Part shown: positions 37,640-49,375 of the stretch, in pieces
Layout of the letters: every line of letters begins with the position of its first letter
Position numbering within the stretch: the stretch's first letter is position 1
Origin: Bartonella bacilliformis Ver097
Lineage (GTDB): Bacteria > Pseudomonadota > Alphaproteobacteria > Rhizobiales > Rhizobiaceae
Assembly (NCBI RefSeq): GCF_000709795.1
Contig: NZ_KL503803.1
Span: forward strand, 186,001 to 250,000
Length of the DNA: 64,000 nucleotides
Direction of reading: 5' to 3'
Program-made: the position numbers and the translations under genes
The notes under the pieces: generated by a model
Database searches by the model: none
Told to the model about the DNA's origin: nothing
Seen by the model: the letters and a program-made list of their open reading frames with translations, nothing else

Positions 37640-38496
37640 CACATTTTCTTCCTCATTGTCTCAATGTTTTACGTGCTACAGATCGTGATCGCTATATATC
37701 GGTGTTATTTGCACCTAAAAGAAAACGCAGAGCATTAGCAGCTCTTTATGCTTTTAATGCAGAAATTGCTCGTATTCGCGAAAGTGTGAGTGATCCGCTT
37801 ATTGGTGAAATGCGATTACGTTGGTGGTACGATTCCATTGCTAATAGCACAGTACCAAATGATGAAAATAATCCAATTTTGAGTGATTTGCTGGAAACAA
37901 TTATTCTATTTAATTTACCTAAAGAAGCTTTTTTACAGTATTGTGATGCACGGATTTTTGATCTTTACAATAACTCGATAACAAGCATTCACGATCTTGA
38001 GAGTTATTGTCATAAAACAGCAAGTAAAATTTTACAGCTTTCATGTCAGATATTGGATTTTGATTCAGCAAAAAACTTTACCGATGCCTGTGAGCATGGT
38101 GGAGTTTCTCAAGCATTAAGCGGTATATTACGTCTTTTGTCGTTAATGCAATCACGATATCAATGTTATTTTCCTTCTGATATGCTGAGAGCTCTAGGAA
38201 TAAACAGAGAAGAGTTAGAGTCTAATCGTATCAACGATAAACAAAAATGTCAGATGATTGAAGCTATGGTAGCTTTATCGCGAGATCATTATCTTAAATT
38301 TTATGAATATTCCATTATTTTACCTGAAACGCTCAAACCCGCATTTCTCCCATTAGCCATTATACCATTGTCTCTTCAAACGGCATCAAAATTGGGAGCT
38401 GAAGTTTTTCAAAACGGCATAAATTTTTCATTACTTTATCGTTATTGGTTAATAACAAAAACAGCTGTTTGTAGTAATTTTCCACAATTATCATAG
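37636..38496 (+). CDS. Squalene/phytoene synthase family protein (NDUFAF6-like)
   Basis: A 286-residue all-helical protein of the squalene/phytoene synthase superfamily. It resembles the shorter NDUFAF6-type members: CLNVLRATDRDRYISVLFAP, LYAFNAEIARIRESV, and LRWWYDSI. The diphosphate-binding Asp clusters of true synthases (DxxxD) are not complete in what I can see, so a catalytic prenyltransferase role is doubtful. It is coupled to the Mth938 gene, and both have human homologues that assemble complex I. No other terpenoid genes are nearby. Confidence 0.8.
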   Translation: MTHFLPHCLNVLRATDRDRYISVLFAPKRKRRALAALYAFNAEIARIRESVSDPLIGEMRLRWWYDSIANSTVPNDENNPILSDLLETIILFNLPKEAFLQYCDARIFDLYNNSITSIHDLESYCHKTASKILQLSCQILDFDSAKNFTDACEHGGVSQALSGILRLLSLMQSRYQCYFPSDMLRALGINREELESNRINDKQKCQMIEAMVALSRDHYLKFYEYSIILPETLKPAFLPLAIIPLSLQTASKLGAEVFQNGINFSLLYRYWLITKTAVCSNFPQLS

Positions 38497-38669
38497 GGCT
38501 TTGATAACAGATCACTTACCCCGATCATATGAGAATCCTAAATTAGTTAGATCTAACATTCTTTGTGCATCAAAAAATGTTTCAGAAATCCGTTTATTGT
38601 TTTTTCGTAACCCTCAAAATTTACAAAGCAGCTAACGTTGTGTAGAAATATAATTTACCTGAGATTTTC

Positions 38670-38697
38670 AAGAGAGAAAAAAATTCCACTCTCTTTA
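38670..38697. terminator. Weak hairpin between convergent genes
   Basis: AAGAGAG (38670-38676) and CTCTCTT (38689-38695) form a 7-bp stem with a 12-base, A-rich loop, in the gap between the squalene-synthase-like gene and ppiD. It could end either transcript; the U-tracts are poor. Confidence 0.35.
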
Positions 38698-38745
38698 ATG
38701 ACAGGCAAATTATTTGTTCCTTAATTTTAAAGTGGAATAAGATTT

Positions 38746-40635
38746 CTACTGAGATGTATTGAAGAGTTGATTGTAGTTAGATCCATTAATTGCTATAGGG
38801 TGTTCTTCATTTGCAACTTGTAGCATGCCAAATTTTAAATCCTCTTTCAGTGTCATATCCATATTTTCACGGATATCAAACGGAATAGTTTGAGCAGTTA
38901 CATTTTCAGGTATAATTGATTCTGTTATTTTATAAATAATACGATTCGTTACAACCGCACCTTTTATGATGCCATAATGACCTTTCGGACCAGAAAATAA
39001 TGCTTTAACTCCTTCAATGCCAAGAATGTCTGATGAATCTTGACGCCGTAAGGCTGGTGTTGTTTTCTTTTTAATACTGAGTTTAGCAGCAAGAGAATCA
39101 AGGCCTTTCCCTTCAGTAAGCTGTTTGAGAACATTGTTAGCTTTTTCATCAAGGAGTTGTTGAATTTTTGCATTTTTCCATTCAGCAATGGCCTCTTTTT
39201 CAACCTCCTCAAAAGTTTTGTCACGAGCAGGAGTGATTGCATCTACTTGATACCAGAGATAACCTCCTTCTTGAAGGGAGAGTGGATCAAGTTCAGAGCC
39301 TTCTGTTGCTTGATAAATTGCATTCAAGATAATCTCTTTTTGAAGTAAATCTGTGAGTATTCCGCCCTCAATTGTTTTGCCTTCTTTATCAATTGTGATT
39401 TGACGAAGAGATAATTTATATTGATCAGCAAGTTCTTTAAGAGAAGCACCTTCAAAACGAGCATTTTCGATTTCCGTATATTTACTGCGTAAATCGGTTA
39501 TAGCACGATTTTGGGCAAGTGTTTGGCAAATGTCTTGTTCTACATCTTTAAAAGGGATGGGGCCTGAAGGTATAATCTGCGTAACACGGACGATTATAGG
39601 GCCTTGCAAGTCATTGATAACGGCACTAATTTGCCCTTGTTTAAGTTCAAAAATTTCGGATGCCAAATAATTGGGAAGCTCGCTTTTTGCTAAAGGGCCT
39701 TTTTTTATATCTTTAAGAGTCTTTTTTTCAGATTGAACGAGTTGATCAAAACTCATGCCATTGGCTATTTTTTGGGCTGCTTTATCAGCGGCTTCTCGTG
39801 TAGGGAAGCGTAATTCTTCAATGACACGTTTTTCAGGAACTGTGAAACGCGAGGCATTTTGATTGTAATAAGTCATAGCCTCATCTGCTGAGATATTTTC
39901 CAATTTTACAAAATCATTTGGGGTGATGGATAATAAAGAGATGGTGCGATATTCCGGAGCACGAAACATATTTCTATGAGTATCAAACCATTTTTGTAAT
40001 GTCTCTTTATTAGGAGTAGAAATTTTTTTCTCTTTTTTTAAATCAATGACGAGATAATCGGCGGTACGTTTTTCTTCACGATGAAGGGCAAACGCTTCAT
40101 AAAAGAGATTGGGTATCTTTGCTCCAGATAATGATGCTAAAATGAGTTGATTACGCTTTTCTCTTTGAGTGTAATAATTAAGAAAATGATTCTGGTTAAT
40201 ATTTAATTGTTGAAGATAGTTGAGAAATAAATTTCGGTTGAAATTTCCATTTGTTTGAAAAATACTATCAGAACTAATAATGTGAGCTAGCGTATCTTGT
40301 GAAAGGTTAATTTTCATTTTACGCGCTTGTTCATCAAATAGGACATCCTGCTGTAATTGATAGAAAACAAAAGCAGGGATTCTATATTGCTGAATTTCAT
40401 CTGGTGAAAGCATTCGCCCTAGCTGAGAGGCAAGTGCAAGACGTAAGCTATGATCAGCAAGTGCAAGACGGTAATCATCAACAGTTATGGTAGATTTTCC
40501 AGAAGTGAGAAGATTGCTCTCATTCTTTATGTTTAATTGAGGTATACCCCACAAAAAAACAAAGCATAAAAGCAAAATGGCAAAAAAAATCTTAGTAGCC
40601 CAAGAATTTGTAGTGTTCCTTATGGAGTCAAGCAT
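38746..40635 (-). CDS. ppiD: PpiD-like membrane-anchored periplasmic chaperone
   Basis: Periplasmic folding helper anchored near the Sec translocon. A short cytoplasmic N-terminus (MLDSIRNTTNSWATKI) leads into one membrane helix (about residues 16-33). A SurA_N-like helical domain (to about 230), a parvulin domain (about 245-370, VPEKRVIEELRFPTREAAD) and a long C-terminal region follow. At 629 residues it is typical of the alphaproteobacterial PpiD. It is divergent from tpiA, as in several relatives. Parvulin activity is uncertain in this family. Confidence 0.9.
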   Translation of the reverse strand: MLDSIRNTTNSWATKIFFAILLLCFVFLWGIPQLNIKNESNLLTSGKSTITVDDYRLALADHSLRLALASQLGRMLSPDEIQQYRIPAFVFYQLQQDVLFDEQARKMKINLSQDTLAHIISSDSIFQTNGNFNRNLFLNYLQQLNINQNHFLNYYTQREKRNQLILASLSGAKIPNLFYEAFALHREEKRTADYLVIDLKKEKKISTPNKETLQKWFDTHRNMFRAPEYRTISLLSITPNDFVKLENISADEAMTYYNQNASRFTVPEKRVIEELRFPTREAADKAAQKIANGMSFDQLVQSEKKTLKDIKKGPLAKSELPNYLASEIFELKQGQISAVINDLQGPIIVRVTQIIPSGPIPFKDVEQDICQTLAQNRAITDLRSKYTEIENARFEGASLKELADQYKLSLRQITIDKEGKTIEGGILTDLLQKEIILNAIYQATEGSELDPLSLQEGGYLWYQVDAITPARDKTFEEVEKEAIAEWKNAKIQQLLDEKANNVLKQLTEGKGLDSLAAKLSIKKKTTPALRRQDSSDILGIEGVKALFSGPKGHYGIIKGAVVTNRIIYKITESIIPENVTAQTIPFDIRENMDMTLKEDLKFGMLQVANEEHPIAINGSNYNQLFNTSQ

Positions 40636-40827
40636 TGTTTAATTCCATCTTTTAGCACAGTTGTTGTCAAAATCATGATAAAATCCAAAACATAATAGAA
40701 TCTAAAAATAATAACAAAATTTGCAATAAAGATGCATAAGATGCAAGCTTAAATACTTGCGTTCATTCTATAATTTGTTACTTAAAAGCAGTAAATCTTG
40801 TTAGGATGTTTTTTTGAGGTAAAAATT

Positions 40828-41592
40828 ATGACTCCTAGTATTCAGCCTTTACTTGCTGGCAATTGGAAAATGAATGGAACTAGCGAATCTCTTGGAGAGT
40901 TACGTGTTATTGCTTCTGGTATTGGTTCTGATCGAGATCGTTGCTTTGAAGCGCTTGTTTGTGTTCCAGCAACACTTTTGTCGCGTGCTTCTGATGTATT
41001 AAATGATGGAAATATTTTTTTAGGGGGGCAAGATTGTCATTTTAATGATAGTGGTTCTCATACTGGAGATATTTCGGCATATATGCTTAAAGAAGCAGGA
41101 GCAAGTCATGTCATTCTTGGACATTCAGAGCGTCGTATAGATTATCGTGAAAGTGATACAATTGTCTGTGCTAAAGTGAAAGCTGCATGGCGGGCAGGTC
41201 TTGTGGCTCTGATTTGTATCGGTGAAACATTAGAAGAGCGTGAAAATAACACAGTGTTGGATGTGCTTGCACAGCAACTTAGAGGATCCGTGCCAGCGGG
41301 AGCAATGGATCACAATACCGTTATTGCTTATGAACCGAGATGGGCTATAGGTACAGGGAAGACACCTACTTCAGAAGATATTGCACAAGTGCATGGTTTT
41401 ATTCGTAAAGAGGTCAGCCATCGTTTTGGTGATGAGGGGTGCAAAATACGTTTGCTTTATGGTGGATCAGTCAAACCATCCAATGCATCTGAGCTTTTGA
41501 AAACGACTCACGTTAATGGTGCTCTGATTGGTGGAGCAAGCTTAAAAGCAACTGATTTTTTAACTATTTGCGACATTTATCGTAAATTATAA
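40828..41592 (+). CDS. tpiA: Triosephosphate isomerase
   Basis: Interconverts glyceraldehyde-3-phosphate and dihydroxyacetone phosphate. Catalytic residues are visible: Lys14 in GNWKMNG, His99 in GHSERR and Glu169 in AYEPRWAIGTGKTP. The phosphate-binding LLYGGSVKPSNA is near the end. Length is 254. The ATG at 40828 follows TTTGAGGT; a TTG ten codons upstream is in frame but not needed. It is about 100 bases before secG, the common tpiA-secG-pyrG-kdsA-eno order. Confidence 0.97.
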   Translation: MTPSIQPLLAGNWKMNGTSESLGELRVIASGIGSDRDRCFEALVCVPATLLSRASDVLNDGNIFLGGQDCHFNDSGSHTGDISAYMLKEAGASHVILGHSERRIDYRESDTIVCAKVKAAWRAGLVALICIGETLEERENNTVLDVLAQQLRGSVPAGAMDHNTVIAYEPRWAIGTGKTPTSEDIAQVHGFIRKEVSHRFGDEGCKIRLLYGGSVKPSNASELLKTTHVNGALIGGASLKATDFLTICDIYRKL

Positions 41593-41689
41593 AAAAGAAT
41601 TATGTTATGTTACCTCTTGGATTATGTGTAATTTATGTGTAAGTAATTTGTATGTAAACAACAGTGTGTGGTTATAAAGAGCGGAGCTT

Positions 41690-42145
41690 ATGCAAACAGT
41701 TCTAATTGTTATTCATTTTTTAATCGTCATTATTTTAGTGGGGGGTGTGTTGATTCAACCTTCAGAGGGTGGTGGACTCGGTGTTGGTGGTGGCTCAGGA
41801 TTTATGAGCACTCGTGGGACTAAAAATACATTGACACGTTTAACGGCTATCTTAGCAATTTGTTTTTTTGTAACCTCTATTGCTCTTGTCGTTGTTGGCA
41901 ATATATCAAATTCTAGTTTGGAGATTCTCAATCGTATTCCGGTTAATTCAGAACAGAATTCAACAAATAAAAATGCACCAGAGGGTGTGCTTTCACCTGG
42001 TAATGGAACTCAGCCTTCCATTCTTGAACAATTAGGTGGTGCTTCAACTTTTTCTCGAGAACAGAAAGGTTCAGCTGATTCAGCGACTGACAATCCAATT
42101 CCACCGCCGGTTAAAAGTCTAAATTCTGATAGTAAAACAAGGTAA
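41690..42145 (+). CDS. secG: Preprotein translocase subunit SecG
   Basis: Third core subunit of the SecYEG channel. Two membrane helices (about residues 3-22 and 50-72) flank the conserved loop QPSEGGGLGVGGGSGFMSTR. The C-terminal half is a Ser/Asn/Pro-rich tail, usual in Rhizobiales. AGCGGAG precedes the ATG. It is followed by a very strong terminator that separates it from pyrG. Confidence 0.95.
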   Translation: MQTVLIVIHFLIVIILVGGVLIQPSEGGGLGVGGGSGFMSTRGTKNTLTRLTAILAICFFVTSIALVVVGNISNSSLEILNRIPVNSEQNSTNKNAPEGVLSPGNGTQPSILEQLGGASTFSREQKGSADSATDNPIPPPVKSLNSDSKTR

Positions 42146-42151
42146 TAGTTT

Positions 42152-42197
42152 AAGAATCGCTTTCATGTTTCCAATATGAAAGCGATTCTTATTTTTT
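42152..42197 (+). terminator. Strong intrinsic terminator of tpiA-secG
   Basis: AAGAATCGCTTTCAT (42152-42166) and ATGAAAGCGATTCTT (42176-42190) form a perfect 15-bp stem with a 9-base loop, then ATTTTTT. It is seven bases past the secG stop. Confidence 0.95.
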
Positions 42198-42261
42198 AAA
42201 AGTAATTTTTATGCATTTTTTGCTGGAAAAATTTTCATAAATTGCTTATCACTACAATCCC

Positions 42262-43896
42262 ATGGCACGTTATGTTTTTATTACTGGTGGTGTGGTTTCT
42301 TCTCTAGGAAAAGGAATTGCAGCGGCGGCTTTAGCTGCGTTATTACAGGCTCGCGGATATCATGTGCGAATCCGCAAGCTTGATCCCTATTTGAATGTTG
42401 ATCCAGGCACGATGTCACCTTATCAGCACGGTGAGGTGTTTGTGACTGATGATGGTTCAGAAACAGATCTTGATCTTGGTCATTATGAGCGTTTTACTGG
42501 ATGTTCTGCTAATCGCCACGATAGTATTACAACAGGGTGTATTTATCGTAATATTATTGAGAGAGAACGACGCGGTGATTATTTAGGAGCAACAGTTCAG
42601 GTTATCCCTCATGTTACTGATGAAATTAAAAATTTTATTACCACAGGCAATGAAGAATTCGATTTTGTTTTATGCGAAATAGGTGGAACAGTTGGTGACA
42701 TTGAAGCAATGCCTTTTCTTGAAGCGATTCGTCAGCTTCATAATGAATTGCCAAGGCAAAGCGTTGTTTATATGCATCTTACGTTGATGCCTTATATTTC
42801 TTCTGCAGGAGAATTAAAAACGAAACCAACACAGCACTCTGTTAAAGAATTACAATCAGTTGGTATTGCTCCAGATATTTTGTTAGTGCGTGCGGATCGA
42901 CCTATTCCAGAATCAGAGCGGTGTAAATTGTCGCTTTTTTGTAATGTTCGTCCTAGTGCAGTCATTCAAGCATTAGATGTTTCAACAATTTATGATGTTC
43001 CTATGGCCTATCATAAAGAAGGTTTGGATTCAGAAATTCTCTCTGCTTTTGGAATTGATTCAGCGCCTGAACCGAAAATGGACCGTTGGGAAGATATTGC
43101 ATATCGGATTCACCATCCGGAAGGAGAGATCACGATTGCTATTGTTGGAAAATACACAGGCTTAAAAGATGCTTATAAATCACTTATTGAAGCAGTTGCA
43201 CACGGTGGCTTAGCCAACAAAGTAAAAGTGAATATTGAATGGATTGAGGCGGAGATTTTTGAAAAAGAAGATCCTGCGCTTTTTTTACAAAAAGTTCATG
43301 GGATTTTAGTGCCTGGAGCTTTTGGAGTGCGTGGCGCAGAAGGTAAAATTCAAGCAATTCAGTTTGCTCGGAATCATAAAATACCTTTTTTGGGTATTTG
43401 TTTGGGAATGCAATTGGCTTGTATCGAGGCAGTGCGTAATCTTGCAGGGATTAAGAATGCTTCATCAAGTGAGTTTTGCGAAACAAAAGATTCTGTTGTT
43501 GGTTTGATGGCTGAATGGCTTAAAGGAGATGTTTTTGAAAAACGTACAGCATCTGGAAATTTGGGGGGGACAATGCGTCTTGGTGCTTTTGTAGCTCAAT
43601 TAAAAAAAGATAGTCATATCTCCAAAATTTATGGGACAACCAGTATTTGTGAGCGGCATCGTCATCGTTATGAAGTGAATATTCATTATAAAGATATATT
43701 GGAACGATTTGGATTTGTTTTTTCTGGTATGTCTCCAGATGGTGTTCTGCCTGAGGCAATAGAATATACTCATCATCCATGGTTTATTGGTGTTCAGTAT
43801 CATCCAGAATTGAAGTCACGTCCATTTGATCCGCATCCGCTTTTTTCTTCTTTCATTGCGGCTACAGTGGAACAAAGTAGGTTGTTTAGTGTATAG
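42262..43896 (+). CDS. pyrG: CTP synthase
   Basis: Makes CTP from UTP with glutamine as nitrogen donor. The synthetase domain (residues 1-265) begins [19 protein letters not shown]. The glutaminase domain (about 290-544) has the nucleophile Cys in [15 protein letters not shown] and the His/Glu pair in [10 protein letters not shown]. Length 544 is standard. It is close to kdsA (17 bases), and CTP is the co-substrate for activating KDO, so the pairing makes metabolic sense. Confidence 0.98.
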   Translation: MARYVFITGGVVSSLGKGIAAAALAALLQARGYHVRIRKLDPYLNVDPGTMSPYQHGEVFVTDDGSETDLDLGHYERFTGCSANRHDSITTGCIYRNIIERERRGDYLGATVQVIPHVTDEIKNFITTGNEEFDFVLCEIGGTVGDIEAMPFLEAIRQLHNELPRQSVVYMHLTLMPYISSAGELKTKPTQHSVKELQSVGIAPDILLVRADRPIPESERCKLSLFCNVRPSAVIQALDVSTIYDVPMAYHKEGLDSEILSAFGIDSAPEPKMDRWEDIAYRIHHPEGEITIAIVGKYTGLKDAYKSLIEAVAHGGLANKVKVNIEWIEAEIFEKEDPALFLQKVHGILVPGAFGVRGAEGKIQAIQFARNHKIPFLGICLGMQLACIEAVRNLAGIKNASSSEFCETKDSVVGLMAEWLKGDVFEKRTASGNLGGTMRLGAFVAQLKKDSHISKIYGTTSICERHRHRYEVNIHYKDILERFGFVFSGMSPDGVLPEAIEYTHHPWFIGVQYHPELKSRPFDPHPLFSSFIAATVEQSRLFSV

Positions 43897-43925
43897 ATTT
43901 ATTGTCTTAGTTTTTGGGGAATAAA

Positions 43926-44774
43926 ATGTCTCAACCAAATGTTTCCGTTAAGGTTGGAAATGTTGTTTTTTCTAATAAAGCACCTCTATCTTTAATTGTG
44001 GGACCTTGTCAGATAGAAAGTCGGGATCATGCTTTTGAAATGGCAGGTCGAATTAAAATCATCGCTGATCAAGCAGGTATCGGTTTCGTTTATAAATCCA
44101 GTTACGATAAAGCTAATAGAACATCTCTAAGTGCAGCACGTGGTATTGGCCTTGAAAAAGCAATAGCTATTTTTGCTGATCTTAAGAAGGAATTTGGATT
44201 TCCAATATTGACTGATGTACATACTGAAGAACAATGCAGAGCTGTTTCTTCAGTTGTGGATGTATTGCAAATACCAGCTTTTTTATGCCGTCAAACAGAT
44301 CTTCTCGTAGCAGCAGCTAAAACGGGGTGTGTTATCAATATTAAAAAAGGCCAATTTTTAGCTCCTTGGGATATGGATAATGTCTTAAAAAAAGTAACAC
44401 AAAGCGGTAACCCTGATGTTATGCTTTGTGAGCGTGGCACTTCATTTGGCTATAATCGTCTTGTTTCTGATATGCGTTCATTATCGATTATGAGCTCGTT
44501 TGGCGCACCTGTTATTTTTGATGCAACACATTCTGTTCAAGAGCCAGGTGGCAAAGGGGATTCATCTGGTGGACAACGTCAGTTTGTTGAAGTATTAGCA
44601 CGTGCAGCTGTTGCTGTTGGTGTTGCAGGTGTTTTTCTTGAAACACATCAAGATCCTGATAATGCACCGTCTGACGGTGCTAATATGATCGAGATTGATA
44701 ATTTACAGAGATTGATTGAGATTTTGATGGATTTTGATCGTTTGACGAAAAATGAATTAAATATACATGTATAG
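43926..44774 (+). CDS. kdsA: 2-dehydro-3-deoxyphosphooctonate aldolase (KDO-8-phosphate synthase)
   Basis: Condenses arabinose-5-phosphate and phosphoenolpyruvate in KDO synthesis for the LPS core. The 282-residue TIM-barrel has VGPCQIESRDHAFEMA, YKSSYDKANRTS, FDATHSVQEPGG and HQDPDNAPSDG. The ATG at 43926 has GGGGAATAAA upstream; TTG at 43914 is in frame but less likely. It is followed by eno, which makes its substrate phosphoenolpyruvate. Confidence 0.97.
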   Translation: MSQPNVSVKVGNVVFSNKAPLSLIVGPCQIESRDHAFEMAGRIKIIADQAGIGFVYKSSYDKANRTSLSAARGIGLEKAIAIFADLKKEFGFPILTDVHTEEQCRAVSSVVDVLQIPAFLCRQTDLLVAAAKTGCVINIKKGQFLAPWDMDNVLKKVTQSGNPDVMLCERGTSFGYNRLVSDMRSLSIMSSFGAPVIFDATHSVQEPGGKGDSSGGQRQFVEVLARAAVAVGVAGVFLETHQDPDNAPSDGANMIEIDNLQRLIEILMDFDRLTKNELNIHV

Positions 44775-44807
44775 AAGGTATCCTATGTTATGGTGTTTTA
44801 CAATTAA

Positions 44808-46136
<1,329 letters not shown>

Positions 46137-46467
46137 CTGTTAGAAAAGATATTATATCTTTCAGTTACTTTGATAGATTTTCAAATTTGTTTTCTTTGTC
46201 AATGGATTCATCAATGATTTTTGAGAAATTTTTTATAGCGAGTAAAAGTGAAAAAAATGATACAAATCGATTAAGAATTATTGATTATTTCAATTTCTAC
46301 AAATTTTACATAAGAATAGAATTTTCAACTTTTTGTTTTGGTAAGTGAAGCTTAAACTGTAAAAAAGACTAATTATCGATCACATTTGGTTATTATTTTG
46401 GTAATGAGGTATTAATCAAAGTGATATATCGTTAGATATAAAATATTTTACAAACCCGGCTATCAAT
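46137..46467. other. Spacer between eno and ftsB
   Basis: About 330 AT-rich bases. A 75-codon frame overlaps the end of eno and runs into it without any recognisable domain; I reject it as a gene. A weak AT hairpin near 46143-46161 (AAAAGATATTATATCTTT) could be a terminator for eno. Confidence 0.45.
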
Positions 46468-46797
46468 ATGTGGACGAAGCAAAAACGTAGATCAATCAAA
46501 ACGCGCTTTATATTGCCCGTTATGACGGTTTGGGTTGTAAGCTATTTCAGCTATCATATTTATCATGGTGAATATGGATTGCACGCACGCGATAAAATTA
46601 ATCAACATATTATCGAATTGAAAGAGGAACTTCATCAAATAGAAGTTGAGCGAGCGTTTATCGAAAACCGTATTTCTCTTTTGCGTGAGGGGCATATTGA
46701 AAAGGATATGCTTGATGAATATGTGCGAGAAAATTTAAATTTTTCTAAACCGAATGAATTAACAATTTTAGTTTCTCCTAAGGGGAGTAAAAATTAA
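46468..46797 (+). CDS. ftsB: Septum formation initiator FtsB/DivIC family
   Basis: Small divisome protein. The 109-residue bitopic protein has a basic cytoplasmic N-terminus, one membrane helix (about residues 13-30) and a periplasmic coiled coil (about 42-75, INQHIIELKEELHQIEVERA). A conserved C-terminal end (DMLDEYVRENLNF) follows. Its location between eno and pdhA is the usual Rhizobiales order. In relatives FtsB links FtsQ and FtsL; those genes are not in this window. Confidence 0.9.
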   Translation: MWTKQKRRSIKTRFILPVMTVWVVSYFSYHIYHGEYGLHARDKINQHIIELKEELHQIEVERAFIENRISLLREGHIEKDMLDEYVRENLNFSKPNELTILVSPKGSKN

Positions 46798-46927
46798 TTA
46801 GAAATCGATTAAACTAAAAAAATATTTTACAATAAGTCTCCTGATAGTATCGTTTGAGCTGATTTATAATGCTTGTAACTTTTGTTCGTAGGGGTTATTT
46901 ACGGATCATCATCGAAGGGAGTTAAGT

Positions 46928-47980
46928 ATGGCAGAACGAATCAAAAAAAATTCTGCATCGGTTGAGAATGCTGCATTATTAAATACTGCTAAGATGGTAT
47001 GTAGGACAGCGCAAATAGCCCATTTTACGAAAGAAGAGGAAATCAATGCTTATCGTGAAATGCTTTTGATTCGCCGTTTCGAGGAAAAAGCAGGCCAATT
47101 GTATGGTATGGGCCTTATTGGTGGGTTTTGCCATCTTTATATTGGACAGGAAGCTGTTGTTACAGGCACATTAAAGGCAACAAAAGAAGGTGATCAAATC
47201 ATTACATCTTATCGTGACCATGGCCATATGTTAGCGGCTGGTATGAGTCCGCGTGGGGTTATGGCAGAGTTAACAGGACGTCGAGGTGGTTTTTCCAAAG
47301 GGAAAGGGGGCTCGATGCATATGTTTTCTAAAGAAAAGGATTTTTACGGTGGACATGGTATCGTTGGTGCACAGGTTTCACTTGGCACAGGTCTAGCCTT
47401 TTCGAATCAATATCTTAAAAAAGATAATGTGGCATTAGTTTATTTTGGTGATGGTGCTGCAAATCAAGGGCAGGTCTATGAAAGTTTTAACATGGCCTCA
47501 CTTTGGAAGCTTCCTGTCGTCTATGTTATTGAGAATAATCAGTATGCTATGGGGACTTCTGTTGTGCGTTCAGCAGCAGGAGCGGATTTTTCTCGTCGTG
47601 GTCTTTCTTTTGAAATTCCAGGTATTGCTGTTGATGGTATGGATGTTCGTGCGGTAAAAGGAGCTGCTGATGAAGCAATTGGTTGGGCTCGTTTAGGTAA
47701 AGGGCCGATTATTCTTGATATACAGACTTACCGTTATCGTGGTCATTCCATGTCTGATCCAGCAAAATATCGGTCTAAGGATGAAGTAGAAAAAGTCAAA
47801 ACAGAGCATGATCCAATTGATCAAGTAAAAAATCGAATTATTAAACAAGGTTGGGCAAGTGAAGACGATTTGAAATCTATTGATAAAGAGGTGCGTGCAG
47901 TTGTTGCTGATGCAGCAGATTTTGCACAAAATGATCAAGAGCCAGATGCTTTTGAGCTCTATACTGACATTCTTGTTTAA
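46928..47980 (+). CDS. pdhA: Pyruvate dehydrogenase E1 component, alpha subunit
   Basis: Thiamine diphosphate enzyme that decarboxylates pyruvate. The 350-residue protein shows RRFEEKAGQLYGMGLIGGFC, the TPP/magnesium motif YFGDGAANQGQVYESFN and the phosphorylation-loop-like YRYRGHSMSDPAKYR. GAAGGGAG precedes the ATG. It leads pdhA-pdhB-pdhC with gaps of 14-16 bases, so it is one operon. Confidence 0.97.
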   Translation: MAERIKKNSASVENAALLNTAKMVCRTAQIAHFTKEEEINAYREMLLIRRFEEKAGQLYGMGLIGGFCHLYIGQEAVVTGTLKATKEGDQIITSYRDHGHMLAAGMSPRGVMAELTGRRGGFSKGKGGSMHMFSKEKDFYGGHGIVGAQVSLGTGLAFSNQYLKKDNVALVYFGDGAANQGQVYESFNMASLWKLPVVYVIENNQYAMGTSVVRSAAGADFSRRGLSFEIPGIAVDGMDVRAVKGAADEAIGWARLGKGPIILDIQTYRYRGHSMSDPAKYRSKDEVEKVKTEHDPIDQVKNRIIKQGWASEDDLKSIDKEVRAVVADAADFAQNDQEPDAFELYTDILV

Positions 47981-47996
47981 AACGAGGGGATAAGGT

Positions 47997-49361
47997 ATGT
48001 CCATTGATATTTTAATGCCAGCACTTTCACCAACGATGGAAGAAGGTAAATTGTCTAAATGGCTTAAGAAAGAGAGTGATCAAGTTAACTCTGGTGATGC
48101 AATTGCTGAAATTGAAACCGATAAAGCAATAATGGAAGTAGAGGCCGTTGATGAGGGTATTCTTGGCAAAATTTTGATTTCTGAAGGAACTGAAGGAGTG
48201 AAAGTTAACACTCCCATTGCAGTTTTATTAGAAGAAGGAGAAACTGCTGAAAATATTTTGCAAGTGATGACATCTTTTAAAAAGCCACAAAAGGATTTTT
48301 CTTCTCTTTCTTCATTGGTTCCTGTGTCCCCTGTTTTTGATATAGCTGATGATCCCGATATTCCTGTAGGTACTGAAATGGTTATGATGACAGTTCGTGA
48401 AGCACTTAATCAAGCTATGGCTGAAGAAATGCGGCGAGATGACTTGGTCTTCTTGATGGGGGAAGAAGTTGCAGAATATCAAGGTGCTTATAAAGTAAGC
48501 CAAGGTTTATTGGAAGAATTTGGTGGGCGCCGAGTTATTGATACACCAATAACAGAGCACGGTTTTGCAGGATTGGGTATCGGTGCTGCATTTGCTGGTT
48601 TGCGTCCCATTATTGAGTTTATGACGTTCAATTTTGCTATGCAGGCAATAGACCAAATTATTAATTCAGCAGCAAAAACGCGTTATATGTCTGGTGGACA
48701 GATGTCTGTTCCTATTGTTTTCCGTGGTCCTAATGGTGCTGCTGCGCGTGTTGGCGCTCAGCATTCACAGTGTTATGCTGCATGGTATAGTCATGTACCA
48801 GGTCTTAAGGTGGTTATGCCTTATAGTGCTGCAGATGCAAAAGGTTTGTTAAAGGCTGCTATCCGTGATGATAATCCTGTTATTTTTCTTGAAAATGAGA
48901 TTATCTACGGCCATCAATTTGAAGTTCCCAAGATAGACGACTTTGTTTTGCCTATTGGTAAAGCACGTATTCACAAATCTGGTAAAGATGTAACAATTGT
49001 GGCTTGTGGAATTGGGATGCATTATGCAATTCAGGCGCTACCAGAGATTGAAAAACTTGGTATTGACGTTGAATTGATAGATTTGCGTACTGTTCGTCCA
49101 ATGGATCTGCCAACAATTCTTACATCAGTTAAAAAAACTGGCCGGTTGGTAACGATTGAAGAGGGGTATCCTCAGTCGTCTGTTGGTACTGAAATAGCAA
49201 CGCGTGTTATGCAACAGGCTTTTGATTATCTTGATGCACCAGTTGCTACAATTGCTGGGAAAGATGTTCCAATGCCTTATGCAGCAAATCTTGAAAAATT
49301 AGCTTTGCCAAATATTGCTGAAATTGTTGAAGCCGTTAAAGCTGTAACTTATAAAACATAA
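47997..49361 (+). CDS. pdhB: Pyruvate dehydrogenase E1 component, beta subunit with lipoyl domain
   Basis: Partner of PdhA. Unlike most E1-beta proteins it carries an N-terminal lipoyl domain (residues 1-77) with the lipoylated Lys43 in [10 protein letters not shown] linker follows, then the transketolase-like E1-beta core from about residue 130 ([35 protein letters not shown]). Such fusions are typical of alphaproteobacteria. Length is 454. It follows pdhA by 16 bases. Confidence 0.97.
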   Translation: MSIDILMPALSPTMEEGKLSKWLKKESDQVNSGDAIAEIETDKAIMEVEAVDEGILGKILISEGTEGVKVNTPIAVLLEEGETAENILQVMTSFKKPQKDFSSLSSLVPVSPVFDIADDPDIPVGTEMVMMTVREALNQAMAEEMRRDDLVFLMGEEVAEYQGAYKVSQGLLEEFGGRRVIDTPITEHGFAGLGIGAAFAGLRPIIEFMTFNFAMQAIDQIINSAAKTRYMSGGQMSVPIVFRGPNGAAARVGAQHSQCYAAWYSHVPGLKVVMPYSAADAKGLLKAAIRDDNPVIFLENEIIYGHQFEVPKIDDFVLPIGKARIHKSGKDVTIVACGIGMHYAIQALPEIEKLGIDVELIDLRTVRPMDLPTILTSVKKTGRLVTIEEGYPQSSVGTEIATRVMQQAFDYLDAPVATIAGKDVPMPYAANLEKLALPNIAEIVEAVKAVTYKT

Positions 49362-49375
49362 CGGAGGAAGACACT

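Noticed and set aside
37636-38496. Carotenoid or hopanoid biosynthesis enzyme
   Set aside because: No other terpenoid genes nearby and the Asp-rich catalytic motifs are not clearly present; the coupled Mth938 gene suggests complex I assembly instead.
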